From the NCBI RefSeq assembly GCF_038419845.1, contig NZ_JBCAQT010000006.1, forward strand, positions 1-64,000: a DNA stretch of 64,000 nucleotides, written 5' to 3'. Every line of letters starts with the position of its first letter. Positions within the stretch are counted from its first letter, which is position 1. The translations under genes were made by a program, and so were the position numbers. Positions 54,534-63,092 of the stretch are shown piece after piece. The DNA comes from Marinimicrobium sp038419845. GTDB lineage: Bacteria; Pseudomonadota; Gammaproteobacteria; Pseudomonadales; Cellvibrionaceae. The notes beneath the pieces are model-generated. The model saw only the letters and a list, made by a program, of their open reading frames with translations. It made no database searches and had not been told where the DNA came from.

Positions 54534-55901
54534 TTATAGGCTGTTGATATAGGTCAGAACATCGTCTATGGCCTGCTCGTTGTGCAGCGTGCGGGCCATC
54601 AGGATCATCTGGGTGCCGTAGTAATCCCCTTTGTGGCTGCCCCGGATTCCCTGCTTGTAGTTTTCCAGCTGGCGCTTGAGGTACCAGTCGTGTTGGCCGG
54701 CCAGCGGGGGAGCGTTGGTGGCGTAGTTGCCCTCGGCGTTGTCGCCGTGACAGGAGCTGCAGTTGTTGAACAACCGCTTGCCCCGCTGTGGGTCGCCCTC
54801 CAGGGTTGCCTCGGCGGACGAGTCGGGCAGCTCGGCAATGTAAGCCGATACATCGAGGATGGCCTGCCGGTTGCTCAGCGTATTCATCATGCCGGCCATC
54901 TGCTGGCCGTAGGTGTCCTGTTCATGGGAGCCACGTACGCCGTCTTTGTAAAACTGCAGCTGGCGTTCGAGATACCAGGGTGGCAGGCCGCTGAGCTTGG
55001 GTGCGTTCATGTTGCGGTTGCCTTCCCCCTCCTGGCCGTGGCAGCTGGCGCAGACGCCGTAGAGCGAAGCGCCCCGTTCCGGGTCGGCCCTGGAGTCGCT
55101 TTGCGTGGCGGCAAAGGTGGGGTGGCTGCTTAGCCACTGGTCGAAATCCTCCTGCGTCTCAACTACGACCTGACCGCGCATGGCGTGGTGGGCCATGCCG
55201 CAGAGCTCCATGCAGACCACGTCGAACCGGCCCTGGCGGGTCGGTTCAAACCAGAAGTAGCTGACCATCCCGGGCAGCATGTCCATCTTGGCGCGGAACT
55301 GCGGTACCCCGAAGTTGTGCAGTACATCCTTGGAGCGCAGGAGCGCTTTCACCGGTTTGCCCTCGGGCAGGTGTAGCTCGTTGTTGAAAATCAGAATGTC
55401 GTCCTGGCCGGCATCGTCGTTGGGGTCTATGCCAAACGGGTTGTCCTCGCTGATAAAGCGTGGGTGGGTCTGGCCCAGCGCGCCATCCTCGCCCGGAAAG
55501 CGGTAGGTCCAGTGCCATTGCTGGCCGACGATCTCGACCTGGGAAGCGTCCTCGGGCGTGTCGACAAAGTCGGCCCAGACAAACAGCCCCGGTGCCAGCA
55601 TGGCAGCGACCCCCAGGGCGGTGAGACCCGTGAGCCAGACTTCCAGCTTTTTGTTTTCGGGCTCATAGTGGGCCTTGTGGCCCTCGCGGAAGCGGTGGCG
55701 GTAGATGGCGTAGGCCATGAACAGGTTGACCGCGATAAACACGAAACCGGTCACCCAGAAGGTGATCTGGATGGTGATGTCGATACTGCCCCAGTTCGAG
55801 GCAATGGGGGTGAACCACCAGGGGCTGAGAAAATGAAATAACAGAGTGCCCAATACCAGCAAAACCAGGACGATGACCAGAATCATAACGTCTTGCTCCA
55901 C
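54534..55901 (-). CDS. ctaC: Cytochrome c oxidase subunit II fused to two cytochrome c domains
   Basis: 455 residues. Two membrane helices are followed by a CuA cupredoxin domain with ligands in VVCMELCGMAHHAMRG, then two class I cytochrome c domains with CASCHGQEG and CSSCHGDNA, each with a distal Met-containing segment (MAGMM, MILMA). The tandem c domains make this a caa3-type oxidase that carries its own electron entry. First gene of ctaC-ctaD-(III-like)-ctaE-ctaF-sco. Confidence 0.94.
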   Translation of the reverse strand: MEQDVMILVIVLVLLVLGTLLFHFLSPWWFTPIASNWGSIDITIQITFWVTGFVFIAVNLFMAYAIYRHRFREGHKAHYEPENKKLEVWLTGLTALGVAAMLAPGLFVWADFVDTPEDASQVEIVGQQWHWTYRFPGEDGALGQTHPRFISEDNPFGIDPNDDAGQDDILIFNNELHLPEGKPVKALLRSKDVLHNFGVPQFRAKMDMLPGMVSYFWFEPTRQGRFDVVCMELCGMAHHAMRGQVVVETQEDFDQWLSSHPTFAATQSDSRADPERGASLYGVCASCHGQEGEGNRNMNAPKLSGLPPWYLERQLQFYKDGVRGSHEQDTYGQQMAGMMNTLSNRQAILDVSAYIAELPDSSAEATLEGDPQRGKRLFNNCSSCHGDNAEGNYATNAPPLAGQHDWYLKRQLENYKQGIRGSHKGDYYGTQMILMARTLHNEQAIDDVLTYINSL

Positions 55902-56005
55902 ATCCTATTTGTTATCGTTGGGGTCAATAGATCTGCCTTCGGGTGGATGGAGGCAGGGCAGAGGCGCCCGTGTGGTGAAACAGGCGCCCCTCGGGTATCA
56001 ATGCT

Positions 56006-56560
56006 TCAGGGAGCCCAGTGAATGAATTTGTCCCACTGCTTCTGCGCCCCGACAACCCAGCCAGACACTGGCTGTCCGAGCCCGGCATCCTGAACGTTGG
56101 GGTGTTCCCCGATAATCTTCTTGAGTTGCTCTTCCTGCTCCGGGTTGACGTCGATGATCAGCAGGTGTTTTCCGTCGCGAACGGCGGCCTCGAACTTCTG
56201 ATATTGGTGATTGGGCCGCTGGATGCCAATCAAACCACCCTCCCAGGTACAGAAGCCCAGGAGAATGATGGAAAGGAAGATGACCGGAATCCAGAGATAG
56301 CTCTGGCTCAGACCGATAAAGTAGGCGGCCGCCAGCGGGATGGCGGCGGCCACGACCCCCACCAGGAAGCCGATTTTGGCCGAGTGCACCACGTCCTTTT
56401 TAAACAGGGACTCGACCTGATGCAGGTGGTGCTCTTCCAGTCCCGCATCGTTGTTACTCAGGATGTGAATCTGCGGGCGTTCGATATCCCGGCTCTCCAG
56501 GTCGTTTTCAAGCCGTTCCAGGTCGTCCAGATCGTCGCTGAGGTAAAAATGACGTTTCAT
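56006..56560 (-). CDS. Two-helix membrane protein of unknown function
   Basis: 184 residues starting MKRHFYLSDDLDDLERLE. A soluble alpha/beta N-terminal part (about 1-62), two membrane helices (IGFLVGVVAAAIPLAAAYFI and LWIPVIFLSIILLGFC), then another soluble part with LLIIDVNPEQEEQLKKII. The flanking parts look like two halves of a ferredoxin-like fold. Related proteins in marine gammaproteobacteria are sometimes labelled NAD/FAD-utilising enzyme without evidence. No catalytic residues were recognised. ATG follows AAGGTG; it is 104 bases upstream of ctaC on the same strand and could be transcribed with it. Confidence 0.6.
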   Translation of the reverse strand: MKRHFYLSDDLDDLERLENDLESRDIERPQIHILSNNDAGLEEHHLHQVESLFKKDVVHSAKIGFLVGVVAAAIPLAAAYFIGLSQSYLWIPVIFLSIILLGFCTWEGGLIGIQRPNHQYQKFEAAVRDGKHLLIIDVNPEQEEQLKKIIGEHPNVQDAGLGQPVSGWVVGAQKQWDKFIHWAP

Positions 56561-57157
56561 CTCTAGCACCTTCTTTGGTCAGGAAATTATTGTTGCCCGT
56601 ACACTCGGGTGGTTGTGAGGAGGCGGTGCATCACAGACACCGCACTTCCAACTGACTGCTTGACGGTTTGCATTGAGTATAGCAGCGAGAGGGTGGTGGC
56701 TTTGAAGCGGTGATTTTGGCCCCGAAGAGACTGATACTTATTTGCTATACCGGAGTGTTCCACTTATTTCCAGTCACGATAAAAAAGTGTCTGCGCACGG
56801 CTTTTCATGCGCTCCGGGTTTTTAAAAACTCACTATTATGAAAAAACCATCTATCCCGTCGTCGGGCCGTTTACCTGATTCTGGCGGGGCCTCGACATTA
56901 AAGTTTTACTTCTGTGAGCCGTAACCTTGACATTGTCGACACCCTGAAAAAGCGGTTTTTTATAGAAAGCAGCGATAACCAGACCAATTGATATAAGCAA
57001 ACACTGAAAGGTGGACGTTTATGCGCTATAGTGGATGGGCTGCAGGCCGCATTGTGCGTGCCTCTGGGGTCTGTTGGCGATTTTCTGACCAGTGAACGTT
57101 TTAGGTGTCGCGCGCTGGTTGCGCGACCCACGTTGGAACATATTCGAGAGAGGAAAG
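56561..57157. other. Gene-poor gap of about 600 bases
   Basis: No convincing gene. The region is AT-richer than its flanks. A TTGACA (56928-56933) has no -10 at the right spacing. A 24-codon frame (57021-57095) has a fair Shine-Dalgarno (AAAGGTGG), and its TGA overlaps a GTG at 57092 in the frame of the M15 peptidase, so a leader peptide is possible. No long repeats were seen. Confidence 0.5.
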
Positions 57158-58231
57158 GTGAAGCGCAGAGACTTATTGGTCGGTTTTGCGGCAGGTGCCG
57201 GATTTACCGCGGGAAATGCCTACCTTTGGCAGATGGCCGAGAATTCATCTGAGCGTGCGGCTGCCCGGAATGCCTCGACAGGTGAGGAGTCACTCACCGT
57301 AGCCGGCGATATCGATCCGCCGCCGGTGGAGTCGTTCAGCGACTCTGAAAGCGTGGTACGAGCCACCGTTGCCGAGGCCACGGAAATGCCGCAGCCCGAG
57401 GATCTGGCTCAGGTGGGCAGAGATCTGGCCCCCAAGAGCCCCGCACCGACGCTCACGTTCTCCCCTGACCGGGCGCACAGTGACGATCTGGTGGCGCTCC
57501 CGGGGGATAGCCATCGGAGCCGGGTGCTGGAGAAAGTGCGTAACTTCAATGGCGACTTTGTGGATGATATCTACCTCTCCGAGAGAGAACAGCCGGTGTT
57601 GCACTCTCTGTACCTGCGCTTTCAGCGGGCCGAGCGTCTGGTGGGGCATGGCAACTACAACCTACTCGGCTTTGACGAGCTGTTCAGGTACGGAAAGCGT
57701 TACTCCGAGGTGGGCGATTTCGATAGTGCCGAGCGGGCACTGATTGAAAAGCTGTTTTTTACCGAAGCGGAAAAATACGGTTTTTACGGAGAAAAGGTGA
57801 CCAAGGAGTTGACGGCGGCCATTCCCGCCAAGGAGGCGGTAAAGATTCCGTATTCGGGGCATTACCTGCTCAAGGGTGAGTCCACGGCTTACTATGAGAA
57901 GTTGCGCAAGGATATTGGCGATAGTGTCATCCTGACCTCGGGTATTCGTGGCAACGTCAAACAGATGCACCTGTTCGTGGCCAAGTGTCTGGAGTCCGGT
58001 TACAACCTCTCCAAGGCCTCCCGCTCTCTGGCACCACCCGGGCACAGTTATCACGGCATCGGTGATTTCGATGTCGGTCGGGTCGGCTGGGGTTACTCCA
58101 ACTTTACCGACCGGTTTGCCGAGACCGATGAGTTCAAGCGCATGCAGGATCTTGGGTATGTGCAGATCCGCTATACCAAGGACAACCATTATGGGGTGCG
58201 CTTCGAGCCCTGGCATATCAAAGTGGTCTGA
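57158..58231 (+). CDS. Tat-exported M15 (VanY/D,D-carboxypeptidase-like) peptidase
   Basis: 357 residues. From GTG 57158 the N-terminus is MKRRDLLVGFAAGAGFTAG, a twin-arginine (Tat) signal. A linker of about 90 residues is followed by the catalytic domain: SGIRGNVKQMHLF, SYHGIGDFD (zinc His and Asp of SxHxxGxAxD) and FEPWHIKV (catalytic ExxH-like, ExWH). Such enzymes trim D-Ala from peptidoglycan stems. The start is chosen from AGAGAGGAAA directly upstream; an upstream GTG (57092) would hide the Tat signal. Ends before a strong terminator shared with slyD. Confidence 0.8.
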   Translation: MKRRDLLVGFAAGAGFTAGNAYLWQMAENSSERAAARNASTGEESLTVAGDIDPPPVESFSDSESVVRATVAEATEMPQPEDLAQVGRDLAPKSPAPTLTFSPDRAHSDDLVALPGDSHRSRVLEKVRNFNGDFVDDIYLSEREQPVLHSLYLRFQRAERLVGHGNYNLLGFDELFRYGKRYSEVGDFDSAERALIEKLFFTEAEKYGFYGEKVTKELTAAIPAKEAVKIPYSGHYLLKGESTAYYEKLRKDIGDSVILTSGIRGNVKQMHLFVAKCLESGYNLSKASRSLAPPGHSYHGIGDFDVGRVGWGYSNFTDRFAETDEFKRMQDLGYVQIRYTKDNHYGVRFEPWHIKVV

Positions 58232-58263
58232 TCTGGCTCGGAGGTTACCGAGCACCGGAAACA

Positions 58264-58303
58264 AAAACGGCCTTTGAGATTGCTCTCAAAGGCCGTTTTT
58301 TTT
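58264..58303. terminator. Bidirectional Rho-independent terminator
   Basis: A perfect 16-base inverted stem (58264-58279 with 58284-58299) around the loop TTGC, with eight T on the right and a run of A on the left. It ends both the M15 peptidase and slyD transcripts. Confidence 0.93.
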
Positions 58304-58340
58304 GCAGTAGCGGCGCCCGAAGGCACCACCGCTGTTTTTC

Positions 58341-58826
58341 TTAGTGCTCGTGGCCTTCCGGGCCGTGAACGTGACCGTGCTCTTTTTCTTCGTCGGTCGC
58401 GTCACGCACGTCGGTGACTTCCACATCAAAGCTCAGGTCGACGCCGGCCAGCGGGTGGTTGGCATCGATGGTGACAGTGTCGCCCTCGACGGACGCCACA
58501 CGCACGATCTGGGTGCCCTGTTCGGTCTGGGCCTGAAACTCCATGCCCGGCTCAACTTTCTCAACGCCGGTGAACATGTTGGCGGGCAGCTCCTGGATCA
58601 GGTTGTCGCTGCGCTCGCCGTAAGCTTCGGCGGCGGGAACCTGGGCGGTCAGCTTGTCACCGACGCTCTTGCCTTCCAGCTGCTTTTCCAGGCCGGGAAT
58701 GATGTTGCCAGCGCCGTGCAGGTAGGTCAGCGGGCCTTTTTCCTCATTGGACTGGTCCAGCTGCTTGCCTTCTCCGTCGGTCAGTGTGTAGTGAAAGCTG
58801 ACTACGCTGTTGTTGGAGATGCTCAT
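58341..58826 (-). CDS. slyD: SlyD-type FKBP peptidyl-prolyl isomerase
   Basis: 161 residues with FKBP core (VVSFHYTLTDGEG, LHGAGNIIPGLEKQLEG, and DANHPLAGVDLSFDVEV of the IF domain hinge) and a His/Glu-rich tail, HGHVHGPEGHEH, which binds nickel. Acts as chaperone/isomerase in the cytoplasm. Single gene sharing the terminator with the M15 peptidase. Confidence 0.92.
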   Translation of the reverse strand: MSISNNSVVSFHYTLTDGEGKQLDQSNEEKGPLTYLHGAGNIIPGLEKQLEGKSVGDKLTAQVPAAEAYGERSDNLIQELPANMFTGVEKVEPGMEFQAQTEQGTQIVRVASVEGDTVTIDANHPLAGVDLSFDVEVTDVRDATDEEKEHGHVHGPEGHEH

Positions 58827-58897
58827 AAAATAACCTATTGGTTGCGGGTGAATGAAAAGGGTCGAACAGTGTGGTGCTCGTTGTTCCCAGCCGCATG

Positions 58898-59623
58898 CTA
58901 GAAACGTTCTATTCTCTTGCCGTTGATACGTGCTTTGTTGATGGTGATGGAATGCGAGTCGCCATCCTCTTTCTGCTGAAGGCGAATCAGCAGAAAGTCC
59001 CAGTCTTTGGCCAGCCAGGCGTAGGTGACGCGGTCATCATCATCCCGGCTGCGCATGACCTTGACGGTATCGACTTTTCCCAGCGGTGTGTCCAGGGTCT
59101 CTTCGCCCACTATCTCGAACCGGTACCGCTTGAGTTCGCCGCCATCGGCGATTTCGTAGACCAGGTTGTCCCGGCCGGCGATCAGGTCCCGCTGCAGCTG
59201 CACCTGGTAGCTGGTTTTGTCCTGAACGTTCTCGCTGATGTCCATGTTCCAGCTCACACCCTGGACGTCGTTGGTCACACGTTCCTTGTCCCAGTCGAAG
59301 GTCAGCTCGGCGTCGCGGTCTTTACCCAGCCCCCGGCGCTTGTAAAAGTACTTGTTGGGCTGAACCACGGTTCCGTCTTCAGTCCAGTCGAACCGGGTTA
59401 TCTCTACTATGTTACCAATCCAGGAGTCAGCTTCAAAGCGCAGCTGTTGTCCGCCCTCGTCCAGATCGGACAGGGTGTGGGTCACGGTGACCTTGATGCC
59501 GAAAATACGGGTTGAGTACTCGTTTTCGAAGCTCCGGGGCATGTCGGCCCTGGCTCCCACTGCCATGAGCAGCGACAGGGCGAGCATGAGAATGACGTGC
59601 ATCGATCGAGTGTTCTGGGGCAT
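58898..59623 (-). CDS. DUF3108 domain-containing secreted protein
   Basis: 241 residues: signal peptide (MHVILMLALSLLMAVGARA) and a beta-rich DUF3108 domain with TLSDLDEGGQQLRFEA and DTPLGKVDTVKVMRSRD, the family core. The likely location is periplasmic or outer membrane; function is not known. It is the last gene of purM-purN-DUF3108 (23-base gap after purN). ATG 59623 has GAGGAG 6 bases before it. Confidence 0.82.
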   Translation of the reverse strand: MPQNTRSMHVILMLALSLLMAVGARADMPRSFENEYSTRIFGIKVTVTHTLSDLDEGGQQLRFEADSWIGNIVEITRFDWTEDGTVVQPNKYFYKRRGLGKDRDAELTFDWDKERVTNDVQGVSWNMDISENVQDKTSYQVQLQRDLIAGRDNLVYEIADGGELKRYRFEIVGEETLDTPLGKVDTVKVMRSRDDDDRVTYAWLAKDWDFLLIRLQQKEDGDSHSITINKARINGKRIERF

Positions 59624-59646
59624 ATATGGCTCCTCGCCGTATGGAT

Positions 59647-60312
59647 TCAACGCCTACTGGTTTCCATTGGACGCCCACTGGGCCCTAAAGGTTCGTTATC
59701 CAGTACCGCTTTTCCCGATTCCATCCGCAATCGCCCCTTGGCGAACCATTCAACGGCCAAGGGGTAGAGGGTGTGTTCCTGCGCCTGAACCCGTCTGGCA
59801 AGCGCCTCGGCCGTGTCATCGGCGTGAACCGGAACCCGGGCCTGGACCACCGGTGGCCCGCCATCGAGTTCATCGGTGACAAAATGCACCGTGACGCCGT
59901 GTTCTTTGTCCCCCGCCTCCAGGACCCGCTCGTGGGTGTGTAACCCCTGGTATCTGGGCAGCAGAGAGGGGTGGATGTTCAGCATCCGGCCCTCGTAGTG
60001 CCGTGTGAATTCGGGCGTTAAAATCCTCATAAAGCCCGCCAGAACCACCAGATCCGGATGGTGGCGGTCAATCAGCTCCTGCAGAGCCCGATCAAAGGCC
60101 TCGCGCGATTCAAAATCTTTGTGGTCGAGCGTCAGGGCGGGGATGCCGGCCGCTTCGGCTCTCTGCAGGCCGGCAACCCCCGGGCGGTTGCTGATCACAG
60201 CCACCAGATCAATGGGGAGCTGCCCGGCCTGCCGGGCATTGATCAGCGCCTGAAGGTTGGTGCCACTGCCACTGATCAGAACGACGACTCGGGTGCGGGA
60301 CTGGACACTCAA
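59647..60312 (-). CDS. purN: Phosphoribosylglycinamide formyltransferase
   Basis: 221 residues with the family motifs GSGTNLQALI, LAGFMRIL, NIHPSLLPRYQGLHTH and HFVTDELDGGP (the catalytic His and Asp). It transfers formyl from 10-formyl-THF to GAR in purine synthesis. The only in-frame start is TTG at 60312, which overlaps the purM stop by 4 bases (TTGA), so translation is probably coupled. Confidence 0.94.
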   Translation of the reverse strand: MSVQSRTRVVVLISGSGTNLQALINARQAGQLPIDLVAVISNRPGVAGLQRAEAAGIPALTLDHKDFESREAFDRALQELIDRHHPDLVVLAGFMRILTPEFTRHYEGRMLNIHPSLLPRYQGLHTHERVLEAGDKEHGVTVHFVTDELDGGPPVVQARVPVHADDTAEALARRVQAQEHTLYPLAVEWFAKGRLRMESGKAVLDNEPLGPSGRPMETSRR

Positions 60313-61367
60313 GCACGGACTCCTGTCAGCTCAACCCGGGGCTCATCACCCGACGCTTCGGCGATGGTGCCAATGGCAAACGCCCGCTCGCCGGCGGCGT
60401 TCAGCTGTTCCAGAGCGGCGGTTTCCTGGGCCCTGGGCAAGGCGATGACCATGCCAACGCCGCAGTTGAAGGTGCGGAACATCTCGCGCGGGGCAACGCC
60501 ACCGGCCTGCTGCAGCCACTGAAACACGGGCGGCAGATCCCAGCTACCGGTGTCGATCACCGCTTTGCAGTGATCGGGCAGCACCCGGGGGATGTTCTCC
60601 GTCAGCCCGCCGCCGGTAATGTGCGAGAGGGCGTGAACATCGAAATCTTTGATCAGTTGCAGCAGCGGTTTGACGTAGATGCGGGTCGGTGTCATCAACG
60701 CCTCGCCCAGCGGTTGCCCGTCGCAGTCCCGGGTCAGGTCGGCGTCGCTGACCTCAATGATTTTGCGGATCAGTGAGTAGCCGTTGGAATGGGGGCCGCT
60801 GGAGGCCAGGGCGATGAGGCTGTCGCCGGCGGCCACTTTGGTGCCGTCGATGATCTCGGACTTTTCCACCACGCCGACGCAGAAGCCGGCCAGGTCGTAG
60901 TCGTCGCCGTCATACATGCCGGGCATCTCGGCGGTTTCGCCCCCGACCAGAGCACAGCCGGCCTGCTCACAGCCGGCGCCAATCCCGGTGACCACATCGG
61001 CGGCGATATCGACGTTGAGCTTGCCTGTGGCGTAATAGTCCAGGAAAAACAGGGGCTCGGCGCCGGCCACCACCAGATCGTTGACGCACATGGCGACCAG
61101 ATCAATACCGATGGTATCGTGGCGTTTGAGGTTCATGGCCAGGCGAAGCTTGGTGCCAACGCCGTCTGTCCCCGAGACCAGCACCGGCTGGCGATAGCCG
61201 CTGGGCAGCTCGCACAGAGCGCCAAAGCCACCCAGGCCGCCCATGACCTCCGGTCGGCTGGTGCGCTTGGCGACACCCTTGATGCGCTCAACCAGGGCTT
61301 CCCCGGCATCGATGTCGACACCGGCATCTTTGTAACTCAGTGACGGATTCGCGTTTTGTTCACTCAT
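60309..61367 (-). CDS. purM: Phosphoribosylformylglycinamidine cyclo-ligase
   Basis: 352 residues, normal for AIR synthetase, with SYKDAGVDIDAG, TDGVGTKL, GGETAEMPGMY and HITGGGLTENIPR. It makes aminoimidazole ribotide from FGAM. It is followed by purN and DUF3108. The 5' side faces the inverted-repeat element (61473-61785). Confidence 0.96.
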   Translation of the reverse strand: MSEQNANPSLSYKDAGVDIDAGEALVERIKGVAKRTSRPEVMGGLGGFGALCELPSGYRQPVLVSGTDGVGTKLRLAMNLKRHDTIGIDLVAMCVNDLVVAGAEPLFFLDYYATGKLNVDIAADVVTGIGAGCEQAGCALVGGETAEMPGMYDGDDYDLAGFCVGVVEKSEIIDGTKVAAGDSLIALASSGPHSNGYSLIRKIIEVSDADLTRDCDGQPLGEALMTPTRIYVKPLLQLIKDFDVHALSHITGGGLTENIPRVLPDHCKAVIDTGSWDLPPVFQWLQQAGGVAPREMFRTFNCGVGMVIALPRAQETAALEQLNAAGERAFAIGTIAEASGDEPRVELTGVRA

Positions 61368-61472
61368 GAATTGGCTTTCGCTCTCGGAACGACGGCAGCG
61401 AACTGCCTGTCTGGACGGGGAATGTCATTTAATGGCCGCGTATTCTATCAGTTTATGCCCGAAATGCGAGCG

Positions 61473-61785
61473 AGTGGTCCATGCGGCCAATTCTGTCACT
61501 CTCAGCCGTCACACAAGCGCGTTGGGCAAGGCGCGCGAGTGCAGGACTGGCCGTCGTCAATTCAAGCGAGCGCAAAGCTTACCGCCTCCTGCTCTCGCCC
61601 CTTACCTACATCCATGTAGGCAACACCGCCCAGGGTGCTTGTGTGGCGGCCCTTCGGGAGAGCCTGTGCTGGCGCGACTCGGCGTTGCGTCTCTTGACAA
61701 GGGAACCACCCTTGCCTGCGAACGCGCCTTGATTCGCACCAGCACAGGCTCTCTGAGAGTGACAGAATTGGCCGCATGGACCACT
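61473..61785. repeat. 313-base MITE-like palindromic element
   Basis: Perfect 33-base terminal inverted repeats (61473-61505 and 61753-61785) with GTCACTCTCAG inner ends. Inside: a second inverted repeat of 15 bases (61658-61672 with 61739-61753) that continues imperfectly; CACACAAGC near 61510 matched to GCTTGTGTG near 61647; a CCTACA-TCCA-TGTAGG hairpin (61605-61620); and CAAGGG/CCCTTG. It lies between divergent purM and DUF2066. Several overlapping frames exist on both strands but none resembles a transposase, and they are shadows of the palindrome. No target-site duplication was resolved. Confidence 0.8.
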
Positions 61786-61880
61786 AATGAACCTTTCCCC
61801 ATTTTTGTGGCCTGCTACAATGCGGAGCTTGGCCCTCCAGCCGATTCGAGAAACCTGTTCAAGCGAACCATTCAACCAAC

Positions 61881-63020
61881 ATGGAACCGAGGCATACTTT
61901 GAGGCGATTACTGACAATAACGACGGCCTGGCGGCTCTGTCTGACCTTCGCAGCACTGCTGCTTGCCGCGGCGCCGCTTCGTGCCGAGCAGGTGGTGGAC
62001 CTCTACACCGCCGAAGTGCTGGTGGCGACGCAGTCGGCGGCCGATCGCGAGCGTGCGGCGCGCGAGGCGTTTGCAGCGCTGGTCGTGCGAGTCTCGGGTG
62101 ATACCGGGGCCATGGAGCAGTCGGCGGTGCGCGAGGCCAGCCGACGAGCGCAGGACTTTGTCTACCAATTCAACTATGCCTCGACCGATGACACTATCGA
62201 GGTCGACGGAGAGGAGCGCCCGGCCACCCGGCTGGTGCTGAAGTTCTCACCGGTGGAAATTGAGCAGCTGTTGCGCTCCGCCGAGCTGTCCCTCTGGCCA
62301 GCCAACCGTCCCGCCGTGCTCTACTGGCTGGTAGCCCGGGACGATGACGGCGTTCAGCGCGTGACCGGCTCGCAGGAGCGGGACTGGCTGAAGGAGCAGG
62401 CCGTCTTGCGCGGGTTGCCGTTGATTTCGCCCCTCGACGATCTGCAGGATCGGCTGGCACTGTCCGCCCGTCAGCTGTGGGATCTGGATCGGGAGGCCAT
62501 CCGGTCAGCGTCAGCGCGCTATGATTCCGACGCGGTGCTCGTGGGCCGCTACAGCGAGACGTCCAGCGGCGAGTGGCGCTCGGACTGGCAGCTGTATCAT
62601 GGAATGGGGAACTACGGCTTTAACGTCAACGCCGAGTCGAAACAGGCGATGATTGCCTCGGCCGTAGATGTTCTGGCGGACCATTTTGCCTCGCTCTATG
62701 CCATTGTGCCGCGTGAAGAAGGGCCGGACACGCTGGTACTGCAGCTGTCCAACATTGAGGGTTTCGGCGCCTACAAGGCGGCGGAGACCTATCTTGAAGA
62801 TCTGGCGATGGTCCGTCGGGTAGAGATGATATCGGTGCGCCCCGGCGTGTTGCTGTTCCGCCTGGTCACCGAAGGGGACGTCGAGCGCCTGCTCAGCACC
62901 CTGAAACTCGACAGCCAACTGGTTCCCGCTGCCCAGAGCGGGCATGTCAGCCTGGTGGGTGATCGCTTCCAGCCACAGGGTACAATGGCCAACCCGCTGG
63001 TTTATACTTGGGAGCCGTAA
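61881..63020 (+). CDS. DUF2066 domain-containing protein
   Basis: 379 residues: signal peptide (LCLTFAALLLAAAPLRA) then EQVVDLYTAEVLVATQS, with the DUF2066 pattern LVVRVSGDTGAM and LVLKFSPVEIEQLL. Probably periplasmic; function unknown. Encoded between purM and hda, an arrangement common in related gammaproteobacteria. The start ATG has no strong Shine-Dalgarno and lies 95 bases past the MITE-like element. Confidence 0.85.
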   Translation: MEPRHTLRRLLTITTAWRLCLTFAALLLAAAPLRAEQVVDLYTAEVLVATQSAADRERAAREAFAALVVRVSGDTGAMEQSAVREASRRAQDFVYQFNYASTDDTIEVDGEERPATRLVLKFSPVEIEQLLRSAELSLWPANRPAVLYWLVARDDDGVQRVTGSQERDWLKEQAVLRGLPLISPLDDLQDRLALSARQLWDLDREAIRSASARYDSDAVLVGRYSETSSGEWRSDWQLYHGMGNYGFNVNAESKQAMIASAVDVLADHFASLYAIVPREEGPDTLVLQLSNIEGFGAYKAAETYLEDLAMVRRVEMISVRPGVLLFRLVTEGDVERLLSTLKLDSQLVPAAQSGHVSLVGDRFQPQGTMANPLVYTWEP

Positions 63021-63040
63021 CGCTCGTTTCCGGCCCGTTT

Positions 63041-63091
63041 AGTCACGGGAGCCCCAACAGTCACTGGAGCCCCAATAGTCATTGGAGATAG
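63041..63091 (+). repeat. Tandem direct repeat before hda
   Basis: Three units: AGTCACGGGAGCCCCAAC (63041), AGTCACTGGAGCCCCAAT (63059) and a truncated AGTCATTGGAGATAG (63077). The last unit supplies the GGAG Shine-Dalgarno of hda, 5 bases before GTG 63093. Likely a replication-slippage product. Confidence 0.75.
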
Positions 63092-63092
63092 T

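Noticed and set aside
61366..61956. Several overlapping frames on both strands between purM and DUF2066
   Set aside because: They run through the palindromic element and yield the same peptide (VVHAANSVTL) from both strands, which shows they are a by-product of the inverted repeat.
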